Notes: generated by a model from the letters alone, not told the origin. Shown: positions 45,523-55,878, numbered from the stretch's first letter. The stretch is 64,000 bases of DNA from Halomonas borealis (GCF_004798905.1 NZ_SDMO01000006.1:124001-188000), one strand, 5' to 3'. Translations and numbers: made by a program.

Positions 45523-47829
45523 TCAACCGTGGCGCCGACGCAGCTCCCGCGCCGCCTCGACCATGTTGGCGAGCGCCGGCTCCACCTCGGCCCAGCCGCG
45601 GGTCTTCAGGCCGCAGTCCGGATTGACCCACAGCCGCGTGGCGGGGATGCGCTCGGCGGCCTTGTTCATCAGCGCCACCATCCAGTCCACCTCGGGAATG
45701 TTGGGTGAGTGGATATCGTAGACCCCCGGCCCGATCTCGTTGGGATACGCGAAGTCACGGAAGGCATCGAGCAGCTCCATGTCGGAGCGCGAGGTCTCGA
45801 TGGTGATGACGTCGGCGTCCAGGGCGGCGATGGCGCCGATGATGTCGTTGAACTCCGAATAACACATGTGGGTGTGGACCTGGGTGGCATCGTCGGCCAC
45901 CGCGGCACTCAGCCGGAAGCACTCCACCGCCCAGTCGAGATAGCCCTGCCATTCGGCCTGGCGCAGCGGCAGCCCTTCGCGCAGCGCCGGCTCGTCGATC
46001 TGGATGGCCTGAAGACCGGCGGCCTCCAGGTCGGCCACCTCGTCGCGCAACGCCAGGGCGATCTGCCGGCAGGTGGTGGCGCGCGGTTGGTCGTCACGCA
46101 CGAAGGACCATTGCAGGATGGTCACCGGCCCGGTGAGCATGCCCTTCATCGGCCGCTCGGTGAGTGACTGGGCATAGCCGCTCCAGCGCACCGTCATCGG
46201 CGCCGGGCGGGCCACGTCGCCGAACAGGATCGGCGGCTTGACGCAGCGCGAGCCGTAGCTCTGCACCCAGCCGAAGCGAGTGAAGGCGAAGCCGTCGAGC
46301 CGCTCGCCGAAGTACTCGACCATGTCGTTGCGTTCGGCCTCGCCGTGCACCAGCATGTCGAGCCCCTGCGCCTCCTGGCGACGCACCGCGCCCTCGATCT
46401 CGGCCTCCATGCGCGCCTGGTAGTCGGCGCTGGAGAGCTCGCCGGCCTTGTGGTCGCGGCGCGCGGCGCGGATCTCGGCGGTCTGTGGGAAGGAGCCGAT
46501 GGTAGTGGTCGGGAACAGCGGCAGGTCGAGGCGGCGCCGCTGGGCCCGGGCCCGGTCGACATAGGGGCTGGCCCGTTCGCTGTCGGCGGCGCCTACCGCC
46601 CCCAGCCGCTCGGCGACCGCCGGGCGATGGATGCGCGGTGAGCTGCGACGGGCGGCCAGCGCCACCCCCGCCTCGGCCAGGCGGGCCTCGTCGTCGGCGC
46701 TCAGCCGGGCGCCCAGGGCGCGCCCCAGCAGCACCGTCTCGTCGAGTTTCTGGCGGGCGAAGGCTAGCCAGCCCTTGAGCTCGGCATCGAGATCGGGTTC
46801 GGCATCCAGGTCCACCGGTACGTGCAGCAACGAGCAACTCGGCGCCAACCACAGCCGCTCGCCCAGCCGTTCTGCCAGCGGCGCCAGCCAGCCACGTAGC
46901 GCGGCCAGGTCGGCGCGCCACACGTTGCGGCCATCGATCACGCCCAGCGACAGCACCTTGTGGGGCAGCAAACGGTCGACCACCGCCTCGACCTGCTCCG
47001 GGGCGCGCACCGCATCCAGGTGCAGGCCCGCCACCGGCAGGCCCACCGCCAGCGAGAGGTTGTCGCCCAGGCCACCGAAACAGGTCGCCAGCAGCAGCTT
47101 GACCGGCGCCGCCTGCAGGCGGTGGTAGGCCCGCTCATAGGCCTGCTTCCAGTCCATCGGAAGGTCCTGCACCAGGGCCGGTTCGTCGAGCTGCACCCAC
47201 TCGACGCCCTGGGCGGCGAGCCGGTTGAGCACCTGGTCATAGACCTCCAGCACCCCATCGAGCAGGCTCAGGCGGTCGAAGTCCTCGACATGTTCGCCGC
47301 GCCCCTTGCCCAGCCACAGCCAGGTCAGCGGCCCGGTCAGCGCCACCTTGACCGCATGGCCCTGCGCCTGGGCCTCCTCGACCTCGTCGAACAACCGCGT
47401 GCTGGCCAGCCGGAAGCGCTGCCCTGGGTGCAGCTCGGGGACCAGGTAGTGATAGTTGGTATCGAAGTACTTGGTCATCTCGCAGGCCGCGGCGGGTTCG
47501 CCGCTGGGGGCGCGGCCGCGGGCCATGCGGAAGGTCGTGTCCAGCGCCACCTCGCCGCGGGCCAGCTCGTCCTCGGCGCCGAAGCGCGCCGGCACCGCCC
47601 CGAGCAGGGCCGAGACATTGAGCACCTGGTCGTAGAAGGCGAAGTCGCCGACCGTGACCCTATCCAGGCCGGCCTCTCGCTGGTCAGCCCAGTGGCGGCG
47701 ACGCAGTTCGCGGCCTTCGTCCTCCAGGCCCTGACGGTCGATGTCGCCCTTCCAATAGGCCTCGCAGGCTCGCTTCAGCTCGCGATCCGCGCCGATGCGT
47801 GGATACCCCAGCACATGAGTGAATATCAT
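45523..47829 (-). CDS. metE: Cobalamin-independent methionine synthase MetE
   Basis: Transfers methyl from 5-methyltetrahydropteroyltriglutamate to homocysteine, the last step of methionine synthesis. The 768-residue protein (E. coli 753) has two TIM-barrel halves. The C-terminal zinc site is intact: His and Cys in [12 protein letters not shown], Glu in TIETSRSD and Cys in [10 protein letters not shown]. The N-terminal part starts [19 protein letters not shown] as usual. It is divergent from metR, its activator in enteric bacteria. No cobalamin riboswitch fits in the 103-bp gap. Confidence 0.97.
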   Translation of the reverse strand: MIFTHVLGYPRIGADRELKRACEAYWKGDIDRQGLEDEGRELRRRHWADQREAGLDRVTVGDFAFYDQVLNVSALLGAVPARFGAEDELARGEVALDTTFRMARGRAPSGEPAAACEMTKYFDTNYHYLVPELHPGQRFRLASTRLFDEVEEAQAQGHAVKVALTGPLTWLWLGKGRGEHVEDFDRLSLLDGVLEVYDQVLNRLAAQGVEWVQLDEPALVQDLPMDWKQAYERAYHRLQAAPVKLLLATCFGGLGDNLSLAVGLPVAGLHLDAVRAPEQVEAVVDRLLPHKVLSLGVIDGRNVWRADLAALRGWLAPLAERLGERLWLAPSCSLLHVPVDLDAEPDLDAELKGWLAFARQKLDETVLLGRALGARLSADDEARLAEAGVALAARRSSPRIHRPAVAERLGAVGAADSERASPYVDRARAQRRRLDLPLFPTTTIGSFPQTAEIRAARRDHKAGELSSADYQARMEAEIEGAVRRQEAQGLDMLVHGEAERNDMVEYFGERLDGFAFTRFGWVQSYGSRCVKPPILFGDVARPAPMTVRWSGYAQSLTERPMKGMLTGPVTILQWSFVRDDQPRATTCRQIALALRDEVADLEAAGLQAIQIDEPALREGLPLRQAEWQGYLDWAVECFRLSAAVADDATQVHTHMCYSEFNDIIGAIAALDADVITIETSRSDMELLDAFRDFAYPNEIGPGVYDIHSPNIPEVDWMVALMNKAAERIPATRLWVNPDCGLKTRGWAEVEPALANMVEAARELRRRHG

Positions 47830-47914
47830 GGTGAATCTCCATGTTCATGAATGATTCCACGGAGTCTGGCTGGCCACCATGAGTGAATCAAACTAAACTC
47901 TCTAATCCTCAACA

Positions 47915-47927
47915 TGAACAGTGCTCA
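47915..47927. promoter_or_regulatory. Candidate MetR box
   Basis: TGAACAGTGCTCA matches the MetR consensus TGAA-N5-TTCA at 7 of 8 specified positions. It lies 5 bp before the metR start and 86 bp before metE, in place for autorepression and for activation of metE. Confidence 0.6.
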
Positions 47928-47932
47928 GGATA

Positions 47933-48847
47933 ATGCTCGAACTCCGCCACCTCCGCACGCTGATCGCCCTGCGCGACGCCGGCTCCCTGGTGGAAGCCGC
48001 CGAGCGCGTACACCTGACCCAGTCCGCCCTCTCTCACCAGATCAAGGACCTGGAGGAACGGCTGGGCAACCCGCTGTTCCTGCGCAAGACCCGACCGGTG
48101 GAATTCACCCGTGCCGGCTTGCGCCTGCTGACGTTGGCCGAACAGGTCTTGCCGCAGGTCCGCATGGCCGAACGCGACCTGGCACGCCTGGCCGGCAACG
48201 AGCAGGGCCGACTGCACATGGCCATCGAATGCCACAGCTGCTTCCAGTGGCTGATGCCTACCGTCGACCATTTCCGCGACCACTGGCCGGAGGTGGAGAT
48301 CGACATCCCCGGCGGCCATCACTTCGATCCCCTGCCCGCCCTGGCGCGCGAACAGCTCGACCTGGTGATCACCGCCGACCCTCAGCGGATCCACGGCGTG
48401 CATTACGAGCCGCTGTTCCGCTACCAGGGGCTGCTGGCCGTGGCGCGCCAGCACCGCCTGGCCGGCCGCCCCTTCGCGACCCCCGAGGACCTGGTCGACG
48501 AGACACTGATCACCTATCCGGTGGAGCACGGCCGCCTGGATGTCTTCACCCAGTTCCTCGATCCGGCCGAGCGCCGCCCCCGGGAGATCCGCACCGCCGA
48601 GCTGACCATCATGATGATGCAGCTGGTGGCCAGCGGCCGCGGGGTCTGTGCGCTGCCCAACTGGGCGCTGACCGAGTACCTGGAGCGGGACTACGTGAAG
48701 GCCGTGCCGCTGGGCGAGCACGGGGTGTGGAGCACGCTGTTCGCGGCGATTCGCGAGGAGACACGGGACGCGCCCTGGATGGAAGACTTCCTGCGTACCG
48801 CTCGGGAGACCTCCTTCGCGGTGCTGGAGGGCGTCAGGCCGGCCTGA
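47933..48847 (+). CDS. metR: LysR-family activator MetR
   Basis: Regulates metE and related methionine genes with homocysteine as coinducer. The 304-residue protein begins MLELRHLRTLIALRDAGSLVEAAERVHLTQSALSHQIKDLEE, in sequence order, nearly the MetR winged-helix consensus, and has the LysR-type effector domain with IECHSCFQWLMPTV and RGVCALPNWAL. The ATG at 47933 was chosen over an in-frame GTG 12 bp upstream because it matches the E. coli N-terminus. Its divergence from metE agrees with the assignment. Confidence 0.95.
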   Translation: MLELRHLRTLIALRDAGSLVEAAERVHLTQSALSHQIKDLEERLGNPLFLRKTRPVEFTRAGLRLLTLAEQVLPQVRMAERDLARLAGNEQGRLHMAIECHSCFQWLMPTVDHFRDHWPEVEIDIPGGHHFDPLPALAREQLDLVITADPQRIHGVHYEPLFRYQGLLAVARQHRLAGRPFATPEDLVDETLITYPVEHGRLDVFTQFLDPAERRPREIRTAELTIMMMQLVASGRGVCALPNWALTEYLERDYVKAVPLGEHGVWSTLFAAIREETRDAPWMEDFLRTARETSFAVLEGVRPA

Positions 48848-48873
48848 CACCCTCCATGGCGGCATGAGCGTCG

Positions 48874-50514
48874 TCAGTCTTCCCGAGCGGCGGCCCGCTG
48901 AGGCAGCAGCAACGTGAAGCGCGCCCCGCCGAGTACGGGGCTGGCATCGACCATCACGCTGCCGCCGTGCCAGGCCATGACCTTCTGCACGATGGAAAGC
49001 CCCAGGCCGTAGCCTCCCGAGTGACGGGCGCGGCTGTCATCGAGCCGCGCGAAGGGCTTGAAGATCTCGCTGCGCCGGGCCACCGGCACCCCGGGGCCAT
49101 CGTCCTCGACATCGATGCGCACCAGCCTCGGTTCGCCGTGCAGGCGGATGACCACCCGGCCATGGGCATGGCGACAGGCGTTGGCCACCAGGTTCTGCAG
49201 CGCACGCTGCAGGTAGCGCGACTCGGCCGCGGCCTCCACCTCATCGCCGGGCGCCAGGCCGAGGCTCAGGTGGACATGCAGGGGGTGCAGCGCCTCGATG
49301 ACGCGCTCGACCATCGCCCGACAGTCTACCAGCGAGGTCTCGAGGGTCACGCCGTTGGCCGACTCGCTGCCCAGACGCGCATAGGTGAGGATCTCGTCGA
49401 CCAGGTCGTCCAGCTCGGTGATATCGGCGTCGATGCCCTGCAGGTGACGGCGTATCCCCGGGTCGTCGGTCATGTCCTCGACCATCTGCGCGGCGAAGCG
49501 GATGCGCGCCACCGGGGTGCGCAGCTCGTGGGACACCGCCCGGATCATCTCCTGCTGGCCACTCAGCAGCGACTGCACCTGGGTGGCCATGCCGTTCAGC
49601 GCCATGCCCAGCCGGCTCAGGAAGTCATTGCCCTCGACCTTGACCCGAGTATCCAGGCGACCGGCGGCGATCCGCGTGGCGGCGAGCTCGAGTCGGGCCA
49701 TGCGTGCCTCCACGCCACGCACGATCAGGTAGATGATCACCGCCAGCATGGCCAGCAACAGCAGCAACAGCAGCAGCAGCAGCGACACCGGCAGTGGCTC
49801 GAAGGCATACAGCGGGCCGACCTCGACCCACTGCCGGCCGCCCTCGGCGCTCGACAGCTGCAGGTAAAGCGACATCGCCCAGCGCTGGGGAAGCAGGCGC
49901 ACCACCACCTCGGTGTCGCCCAACGTGGCCAGGCGCTCCGGGGCCAACCCCTCCGGCGGGGACTCGGTGAGCTGCAGCTGGATCACCCCGCTGCGCAGCC
50001 GCTCGAGCCGGGCCGCGCGCCGCTCGGGTGGCACCGCCATCAGCCACTCGCCGAGCTGACGGGCCAGCCCCATCAACTGGTTTTCGCCCAGCGAGGCCAG
50101 CTCTACCCGCAGCAGGCGTGGCGCGTCTCCCGCCAAGCGGCGATGCAGCACCCAGCCCCCGGCCTCGATCTGTCGCACCAGCGTCTGGCCGCTCTCGAGG
50201 CGGGCCCGATCGAAGTAACCGAGCGGCGAGTCCCCCATCTCGTGCAGCGACAGCTGGATGCCGAGCCGCGCGCTCTGCTCGCGCAGCCAGTCGTCGCGCC
50301 GCGCACGAGGCAGCGCCTCGAGCTGGGCGCCGAACAGCGTCATCGGCGCCTCGGCGATCTGCTCCTGATAGTGCTGGCGGCGTACCTTGTCGACCGCGGT
50401 GACGGCCAGCAGCGCCAAGGCGAAGATCATCACCAGGGCCAGGGCCAGCAGCACGTAGACCCGGAGGAAGGTGCTGTCGGACAGCGCACGGGGCAGCACA
50501 CGGAACGAGGCCAT
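48874..50514 (-). CDS. Sensor histidine kinase, RstB-like
   Basis: A 546-residue membrane sensor kinase. Helix 1 is near residues 18-45, followed by a periplasmic domain of about 200 residues, helix 2 near residues 240-265, HAMP, the H-box AVSHELRTPVARIRF (phosphoacceptor His near residue 330), N-box LQNLVANACRHA, and G-boxes DVEDDGPGVP and GYGLGLSIV. Helix 2 begins with ten consecutive leucines encoded by CTG/TTG repeats. It overlaps the response regulator by one base (TGATG). Similarity of the partner to RstA suggests an RstB-like role; the signal is unknown. Confidence 0.9.
   Translation of the reverse strand: MASFRVLPRALSDSTFLRVYVLLALALVMIFALALLAVTAVDKVRRQHYQEQIAEAPMTLFGAQLEALPRARRDDWLREQSARLGIQLSLHEMGDSPLGYFDRARLESGQTLVRQIEAGGWVLHRRLAGDAPRLLRVELASLGENQLMGLARQLGEWLMAVPPERRAARLERLRSGVIQLQLTESPPEGLAPERLATLGDTEVVVRLLPQRWAMSLYLQLSSAEGGRQWVEVGPLYAFEPLPVSLLLLLLLLLLAMLAVIIYLIVRGVEARMARLELAATRIAAGRLDTRVKVEGNDFLSRLGMALNGMATQVQSLLSGQQEMIRAVSHELRTPVARIRFAAQMVEDMTDDPGIRRHLQGIDADITELDDLVDEILTYARLGSESANGVTLETSLVDCRAMVERVIEALHPLHVHLSLGLAPGDEVEAAAESRYLQRALQNLVANACRHAHGRVVIRLHGEPRLVRIDVEDDGPGVPVARRSEIFKPFARLDDSRARHSGGYGLGLSIVQKVMAWHGGSVMVDASPVLGGARFTLLLPQRAAARED
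49753..49782 (-). repeat. CTG/TTG trinucleotide run encoding ten leucines
   Basis: Ten successive leucine codons (CTG with two TTG interruptions) lie inside the kinase gene at the start of its second membrane helix. The repetitive run may change length by slippage in steps of one residue. Confidence 0.85.
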
Positions 50515-51227
50515 CAGCCGTCCTTGACGAACAGGTAGCCCTTGCTACGCACGGTCTTGATCCGCTGCGGATGATTGGGATCGTCGCCGATCTTGGGGCG
50601 AATCCGCGACACGCGGACGTCGATGGAGCGATCCTGGCCGTCGTACTTGATGCCGCGCAGCTGGGAGAATATCTCTTCCCGGGTCAGCACCCGGCCGGCA
50701 TGGCTGGCCAGCAGCCACAGCAGGTCGAACTCGGCGCTGGTCAGGTCGACGCGCTCCCCCGACAGGAAGGCCTCGCGGGTGGCGTTGTCGATCTCCAACG
50801 GCCCGAACACCAGCCGTGGCTCTTCGACGCTCGCCCCCGCCTCGCGGCGACGCAACAACGCCCGCATCCGCGCCAGCAGCACCCGGGGCTGCACCGGCTT
50901 GGCCACGTAGTCGTCGGCGCCCATCTCCAGCCCCAGCACCTGGTCCATGTCATCGGTACGCGCGGTGAGCATCAGGATCGGCCCGGCATAATCGGCCCGC
51001 GCGCGGCGACAGATCGACAGGCCATCCTCGCCCGGTAGCATCAGGTCGAGAATCACCAGGTCGGGCTGCAGGCCGAGGATGCCATCGACGCCACGGGCCC
51101 CATCGGGCTCCAGCGTCACCCGGAAGCCATTGGCCTCGAGGTAGTCACGAGTCAACTCGGCCAGGCGCTCATCATCCTCGATGATCAGCACGTGATCCTG
51201 CGCTGCGGGGTCCAGGCTGTCGTCCAT
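50514..51227 (-). CDS. OmpR-family response regulator, RstA-like
   Basis: A 237-residue response regulator. The receiver domain has the acidic pair Asp18/Asp19, phosphoacceptor Asp61 in VILDLMLPGEDG, and Lys in AKPVQPR. The winged-helix domain ends RGIKYDGQDRSIDVRVSRIRPKIGDD and TVRSKGYLF, closest in my reading to RstA, which answers to Mg2+ or acid in enterics. It precedes its kinase in one operon and is divergent from nrdA. Confidence 0.92.
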   Translation of the reverse strand: MDDSLDPAAQDHVLIIEDDERLAELTRDYLEANGFRVTLEPDGARGVDGILGLQPDLVILDLMLPGEDGLSICRRARADYAGPILMLTARTDDMDQVLGLEMGADDYVAKPVQPRVLLARMRALLRRREAGASVEEPRLVFGPLEIDNATREAFLSGERVDLTSAEFDLLWLLASHAGRVLTREEIFSQLRGIKYDGQDRSIDVRVSRIRPKIGDDPNHPQRIKTVRSKGYLFVKDG

Positions 51228-51412
51228 GGGTGCGTCATCTTCCTCGAAGGGCGTGCGAAGATCAGGCGATCGGCACTCACCCGAGTGCCGATAGTCAAAG
51301 AGTACCCGACAATGCGTCCTTTCGCTCGTCGAGCGCTTTCACGAATCGACGCCAGCCGCCCAACCGTGCGGGCTGGCGAGGCGCGCCAGACGCTCCCCCG
51401 AAAGGCCACAAC

Positions 51413-51432
51413 CCATCCACAAGTTATCCACT
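51413..51432. promoter_or_regulatory. Candidate DnaA boxes upstream of nrdA
   Basis: TTATCCACT (51424-51432) matches the DnaA consensus TTATCCACA at 8 of 9 positions; CCATCCACA (51413-51421) at 7 of 9. DnaA control of nrdAB is known in E. coli, which makes these plausible. Confidence 0.55.
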
Positions 51433-51449
51433 TGATGGTTGGCAAAAAG

Positions 51450-51496
51450 CACACTATCTTGTGCCCATATTCGGCCGGGACACCACATCCTGTGCC
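51450..51496. promoter_or_regulatory. Pair of NrdR boxes
   Basis: CACACTATCTTGTGCC (51450-51465) and CACCACATCCTGTGCC (51481-51496) fit the 16-bp NrdR palindrome pattern with CAC and GTG ends. Their starts are 31 bp apart, three helical turns, the spacing known for NrdR-controlled promoters. NrdR represses ribonucleotide reductase genes when dATP is plentiful. Confidence 0.8.
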
Positions 51497-51575
51497 ATAG
51501 CAACCACTGAAGTTGCTGTCAACCGTCGTCCCTCGACGGCCTTCTTCAACCGACAAGGTAGGGACCCCCGGCGCC

Positions 51576-54503
51576 ATGGATACCACCGCTGCCCCGGACC
51601 ACTCGTCCGTCTCCGTTACCGCACCGCAGACCCTGCGTGTTATCAAGCGCACCGGCGATGTCGCGCCCTTCGATGCCGGCAAGATCGCCGTGGCCCTGAG
51701 CAAGGCCTTCATCGCCGTCGAGGGCGACAACGCCGCCTCTTCCTCGCGGGTGCGCGACCTCGTGCAACAGGCCTCCACCAACATCGCCGAGGCCTTCCAA
51801 CGCCGCATGCCCGATGGCGGCACGGTCCATATCGAGGATATCCAGGATCAGGTCGAGCTGGCCCTGATGCGCGCCGGCGAGCAGAAGGTCGCCCGCGCCT
51901 ACGTGCTGTACCGCGAGGAGCACGCCCGTGCCCGCGCCGAGGCCAACGCCGACATCGAGAAGCCGCACCCGACGCTCAACGTCACCGCGCCGGACGGCAG
52001 CGTCCGCCCGTTGGACCTGGGCCGGGTCGAGACCCTGGTCCACGACGCCTGCGAGAATCTCGCTAACGTCGACTCGACGAAGATCGTCGAGGCTTCGCTG
52101 AAGAACCTCTACGACGGCGTCTCCGCCGATGGCGTCTCCCAGGCGCTGATGATGACCGCTCGCACCCTGGTCGAGAAGGACCCCAACTACACCTACGTCA
52201 CCGCTCGCCTGCTGCAAGACAGCCTGCGCCGCGAGGCGCTGTCGTTCCTGGGCATCGCCGACGAGGCGACTTACCAGGAGATGGCCGACTTCTACAAGCC
52301 GGCCTTCCAGGCCTACATCGAGCGCGGCATCGAGTTCGAACAGCTCGACCCGGTGCTCGCCGAGTTCGACCTCGAGCGCCTCGGCGATGCCCTGGACCAC
52401 ACCCGTGACGCCCAGTTCACCTACCTGGGCCTGCAGACCCTCTACGACCGCTACTTCATCCACCAGGACGAGGTGCGCTACGAGCTGCCCCAGGTGCTGT
52501 TCATGCGTGTCGCCATGGGCCTCTCGCTCAACGAGGACGACCGCGAGGCGCGGGCCATCGAGTTCTACGAGCTGCTGTCCAGCTTCGACTACATGGCCTC
52601 CACGCCGACCCTGTTCAACGCCGGTACCGCGCGCAGCCAGCTGTCCAGCTGTTACCTGACCACCGTGTCAGATGACCTGGACAGCATCTACAGCGCCATC
52701 CGCGACAACGCCCTGCTCTCCAAGTGGGCCGGTGGCCTGGGCAACGACTGGACGCCGGTGCGCGCGCTGGGTTCCTACATCAAGGGCACCAACGGCAAGT
52801 CCCAGGGCGTGGTGCCGTTCCTCAAGGTGGTCAACGACACCGCGGTGGCCGTGAACCAGGGTGGCAAGCGCAAGGGCGCCGTCTGCGCCTACCTCGAGAG
52901 CTGGCACCTCGACATCGAGGAGTTCATCGAGCTGCGCAAGAACACCGGCGACGATCGCCGCCGTACCCACGACATGAACACCGCCAACTGGGTGCCGGAC
53001 CTGTTCATGAAGCGGGTCTTCGACGACCAGGAATGGACGCTGTTCTCGCCGGCCACCTGCCCGGACCTCCACGACCTGTACGGCGCGGCCTTCGAGAAGC
53101 GCTATCGGGAATACGAGGAGATGACCCGCAACGGCCAGCTCAAGCTCTTCAAGCGCGTCAAGGCCAAGGATCTGTGGCGCAAGATGCTGTCGATGCTGTT
53201 CGAAACCGGCCACCCGTGGATCACCTTCAAGGATCCGTGCAACCTGCGCAGCCCGCAGCAGCACGCCGGCGTGGTCCACAGCTCCAACCTGTGCACCGAG
53301 ATCACCCTCAACACCAGCCCCGACGAGATCGCGGTGTGTAACCTGGGCTCGATCAACCTGACCCAGCACATGGTCGACGGCGAGCTCGACGGCGACAAGC
53401 TGAAGAAGACCGTGCGCACCGCGGTGCGGATGCTCGATAACGTCATCGACATCAACTACTACGCGGTGCCCCAGGCCAAGAACTCGAACTTCAAGCACCG
53501 CCCGGTGGGGCTTGGCATCATGGGCTTCCAGGATGCCCTCTACGCCCACGGCATCGCCTACGCCAGCGAGCAGGCGGTGGAGTTCGCCGACCGTTCCATG
53601 GAACTGGTCAGCTACCACGCCATCGAGGCCTCCTCTGATCTCGCCGCCGAGCGCGGGCAGTATCAGAGCTTCGAGGGCTCGCTGTGGAGCCAGGGCGTGC
53701 TGCCCATCGACTCCATCGAGAAGCTGAAGCAGGAGCGCGGCGAGCAGTACATCGAGGTCGACACCTCGACCACCCAGGACTGGGACGGCATCCGCGAGAA
53801 GGTCGCGAGCCAGGGCATGCGTAACTCCAACGTCATGGCCATCGCCCCGACCGCGACCATCTCCAACATCTGCGGCGTCTCGCAGTCGATCGAGCCGACT
53901 TACCAGAACCTGTTCGTGAAATCGAACCTGTCCGGCGAGTTCACCGTGGTCAACTCCTACATGGTCAACGACCTCAAGGAGCGTGGCCTGTGGGACGAGG
54001 TGATGATCAACGACCTCAAGTACTACGACGGCAGCGTGCAGCCCATCGATCGCGTCCCGGAGGATCTCAAGGCCAAGTACGCCAGCGCCTTCGAGGTCGA
54101 GCCGAAATGGCTGGTGGAAGCCGCCTCGCGTCGCCAGAAGTGGATCGACCAGGCCCAGTCGCTGAACCTCTACATCCAGGGCGTGTCCGGCAAGAAGCTC
54201 GACGTGACCTATCGCATGGCCTGGTTCCGCGGTCTCAAGACCACCTACTACCTGCGTGCCCTGGGCGCCACCTCGGTCGAGAAGTCCACCGTCGATCGCG
54301 GCAACCTCAACGCGGTGAGCAACGCCACGCCGCCCGAGGCCCCGGCGCCTAGCGCCTCCGCCGCCCCGGCCGCCGAAGCGCCTTCGGCCCAGGCGGCCGC
54401 CCCTCAGGGCATCGACGACTTCCTGAAGGGCAAGAACGGCGGCGGCTCCCGTGCGCCCTCCGCCGGCGAGATCGACGAGCTGGGCTGCGAGGCCTGCCAG
54501 TAA
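51576..54503 (+). CDS. nrdA: Ribonucleotide reductase class Ia alpha subunit NrdA
   Basis: Reduces ribonucleoside diphosphates to deoxy forms. The 975-residue protein is the long Pseudomonas-type NrdA with two N-terminal ATP-cones (about residues 18-115 and 125-215), where the first begins LRVIKRTGDVAPFDAGKI. The catalytic domain shows ARSQLSSCYL (redox cysteine), NLCTEITLNTSPDEIAVCNLGSINL with the catalytic Asn-Cys-Glu set, and APTATISNICGVSQSIEP. An Ala/Pro-rich linker precedes the C-terminal redox pair GCEACQ. The ATG at 51576 was preferred to an in-frame start 63 bp upstream. Confidence 0.95.
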   Translation: MDTTAAPDHSSVSVTAPQTLRVIKRTGDVAPFDAGKIAVALSKAFIAVEGDNAASSSRVRDLVQQASTNIAEAFQRRMPDGGTVHIEDIQDQVELALMRAGEQKVARAYVLYREEHARARAEANADIEKPHPTLNVTAPDGSVRPLDLGRVETLVHDACENLANVDSTKIVEASLKNLYDGVSADGVSQALMMTARTLVEKDPNYTYVTARLLQDSLRREALSFLGIADEATYQEMADFYKPAFQAYIERGIEFEQLDPVLAEFDLERLGDALDHTRDAQFTYLGLQTLYDRYFIHQDEVRYELPQVLFMRVAMGLSLNEDDREARAIEFYELLSSFDYMASTPTLFNAGTARSQLSSCYLTTVSDDLDSIYSAIRDNALLSKWAGGLGNDWTPVRALGSYIKGTNGKSQGVVPFLKVVNDTAVAVNQGGKRKGAVCAYLESWHLDIEEFIELRKNTGDDRRRTHDMNTANWVPDLFMKRVFDDQEWTLFSPATCPDLHDLYGAAFEKRYREYEEMTRNGQLKLFKRVKAKDLWRKMLSMLFETGHPWITFKDPCNLRSPQQHAGVVHSSNLCTEITLNTSPDEIAVCNLGSINLTQHMVDGELDGDKLKKTVRTAVRMLDNVIDINYYAVPQAKNSNFKHRPVGLGIMGFQDALYAHGIAYASEQAVEFADRSMELVSYHAIEASSDLAAERGQYQSFEGSLWSQGVLPIDSIEKLKQERGEQYIEVDTSTTQDWDGIREKVASQGMRNSNVMAIAPTATISNICGVSQSIEPTYQNLFVKSNLSGEFTVVNSYMVNDLKERGLWDEVMINDLKYYDGSVQPIDRVPEDLKAKYASAFEVEPKWLVEAASRRQKWIDQAQSLNLYIQGVSGKKLDVTYRMAWFRGLKTTYYLRALGATSVEKSTVDRGNLNAVSNATPPEAPAPSASAAPAAEAPSAQAAAPQGIDDFLKGKNGGGSRAPSAGEIDELGCEACQ

Positions 54504-54636
54504 ACGAATGGCCGCACACGCCATCTAATGGGTCGGAGGGGGTGCCCCTCCGGCCTTGCCCCTTCTGCCATCGCCGCAGCCGCTCCCCCGACGCGAACGC
54601 CTGCGGAACATCCGGCCGACCACCGGGAGAGACCAC

Positions 54637-55878
54637 ATGATCGATTGGAACGAGTTCCACGAAGACGAAAGCGCGGTCGCCGAGGCTCCCAAGCCCGCGG
54701 CCCCCAAGCCCAGCGCCACCCAGGCCGAGGCTCCCGCCGAGGAAGTCCGCGACACCGCCGGTGCCTACCAGGTCGCCGAGCAGGACCGCCTGGCGCGTGC
54801 CCAGCAGTCCCTCGAGGATCTCGACGTGGCCGCCGGCCTCGAAGAGCTCGAAGTCGGTGCCCAGCGCATCGATGTCGACCAGAAGCGCATGATCAATGCC
54901 CGTGCCGACCTCAACCAGCTGGTGCCCTTCAAGTACGAGTGGGCCTGGCAGAAGTACCTGGACGGCAGCGCCAACCACTGGATGCCCCAGGAAGTGAACA
55001 TGAACGCCGACATCGCGCTGTGGAAGAGCGCGGACGGCCTCACCGCGGATGAGCGGCGCATCGTCGAGCGCAGCCTGGGCTACTTCTCCACCGCCGACTC
55101 GCTGGTCGCCAACAACCTGGTGCTGGCGGTCTACCGCCTGATCACCAACCCCGAATGCCGCCAGTACCTGCTGCGCCAGGCCTTCGAGGAGGCGATCCAC
55201 ACCCACGCCTACCAGTACTGCGTGGAATCGCTGGGCATGGACGAAGGCGAAGTCTTCAACATGTACCGCGAGGTGCCCTCCGTCTCGGCCAAGTCCGCCT
55301 GGAGCCTCAAGCACACCCAGTCGCTGGCGCGCCCGGACTTCCACACCGGCACCCCGGAGACCGACCAGGAGCTGCTGCGCAACCTGATCGCCTTCTACTG
55401 CGTGACCGAGGGCATCTTCTTCTACTGTGGCTTCAGCCAGATCCTGTCCATGGGCCGCCGCAACAAGATGACCGGCGTCGCCGAGCAGTTCCAGTACATC
55501 CTGCGCGACGAGTCGATGCACCTGAACTTCGGCGTCGACATGATCAACCAGATCAAGATCGAGAACCCGCACCTGTGGACCGCCGAGTTCCAGGACGAGG
55601 TCACCCAGATGATCCTCGAGGGCACCGAGCTGGAGATCGCCTACGCCCGCGACACCATGCCCCGTGGCGTGCTGGGCATGAACGCGGCGATCATGGAGGA
55701 GTACCTGCACTTCATCTGCAACCGCCGCCTGGCGCAGATCGGCTTGAAGGAGCAGTTCCCGGGCGCCGAGAACCCCTTCCCGTGGATGAGCGAGATCATC
55801 GACCTGCGCAAGGAGAAGAACTTCTTCGAGACCCGCGTCACCGAATATCAGGTCGGCGGCGCACTGAGCTGGGACTGA
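54637..55878 (+). CDS. nrdB: Ribonucleotide reductase class Ia beta subunit NrdB
   Basis: Provides the diiron-tyrosyl radical for NrdA. The 413-residue protein has an Ala/Pro/Glu-rich N-terminal extension of about 90 residues, then the four-helix core with [12 protein letters not shown] and [10 protein letters not shown], which carry iron ligands of the diiron site. The C-terminus [13 protein letters not shown] ends the core that binds NrdA. Length and N-terminal extension agree with Pseudomonas NrdB (about 415). It follows nrdA by 133 bp with its own GGGAGAGAC site. Confidence 0.95.
   Translation: MIDWNEFHEDESAVAEAPKPAAPKPSATQAEAPAEEVRDTAGAYQVAEQDRLARAQQSLEDLDVAAGLEELEVGAQRIDVDQKRMINARADLNQLVPFKYEWAWQKYLDGSANHWMPQEVNMNADIALWKSADGLTADERRIVERSLGYFSTADSLVANNLVLAVYRLITNPECRQYLLRQAFEEAIHTHAYQYCVESLGMDEGEVFNMYREVPSVSAKSAWSLKHTQSLARPDFHTGTPETDQELLRNLIAFYCVTEGIFFYCGFSQILSMGRRNKMTGVAEQFQYILRDESMHLNFGVDMINQIKIENPHLWTAEFQDEVTQMILEGTELEIAYARDTMPRGVLGMNAAIMEEYLHFICNRRLAQIGLKEQFPGAENPFPWMSEIIDLRKEKNFFETRVTEYQVGGALSWD

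Larger units (their letters stand above)
51228..51575. promoter_or_regulatory. nrdA control region
   Basis: The 348-bp divergent region between the response regulator and nrdA holds no gene. It carries two DnaA-box-like sequences (CCATCCACA at 51413-51421 and TTATCCACT at 51424-51432) and two NrdR boxes (51450-51465 and 51481-51496), listed separately. Confidence 0.7.

Noticed and set aside
47830..47932. Cobalamin riboswitch before metE
   Set aside because: The whole metE-metR gap is about 100 bp and lacks a B12-box-like motif; metR and its box explain the control.
52668..54524. A 618-codon minus-strand frame opposite nrdA
   Set aside because: Same reasoning: it is the mirror of a conserved coding sequence with strong third-position GC, not a separate gene.
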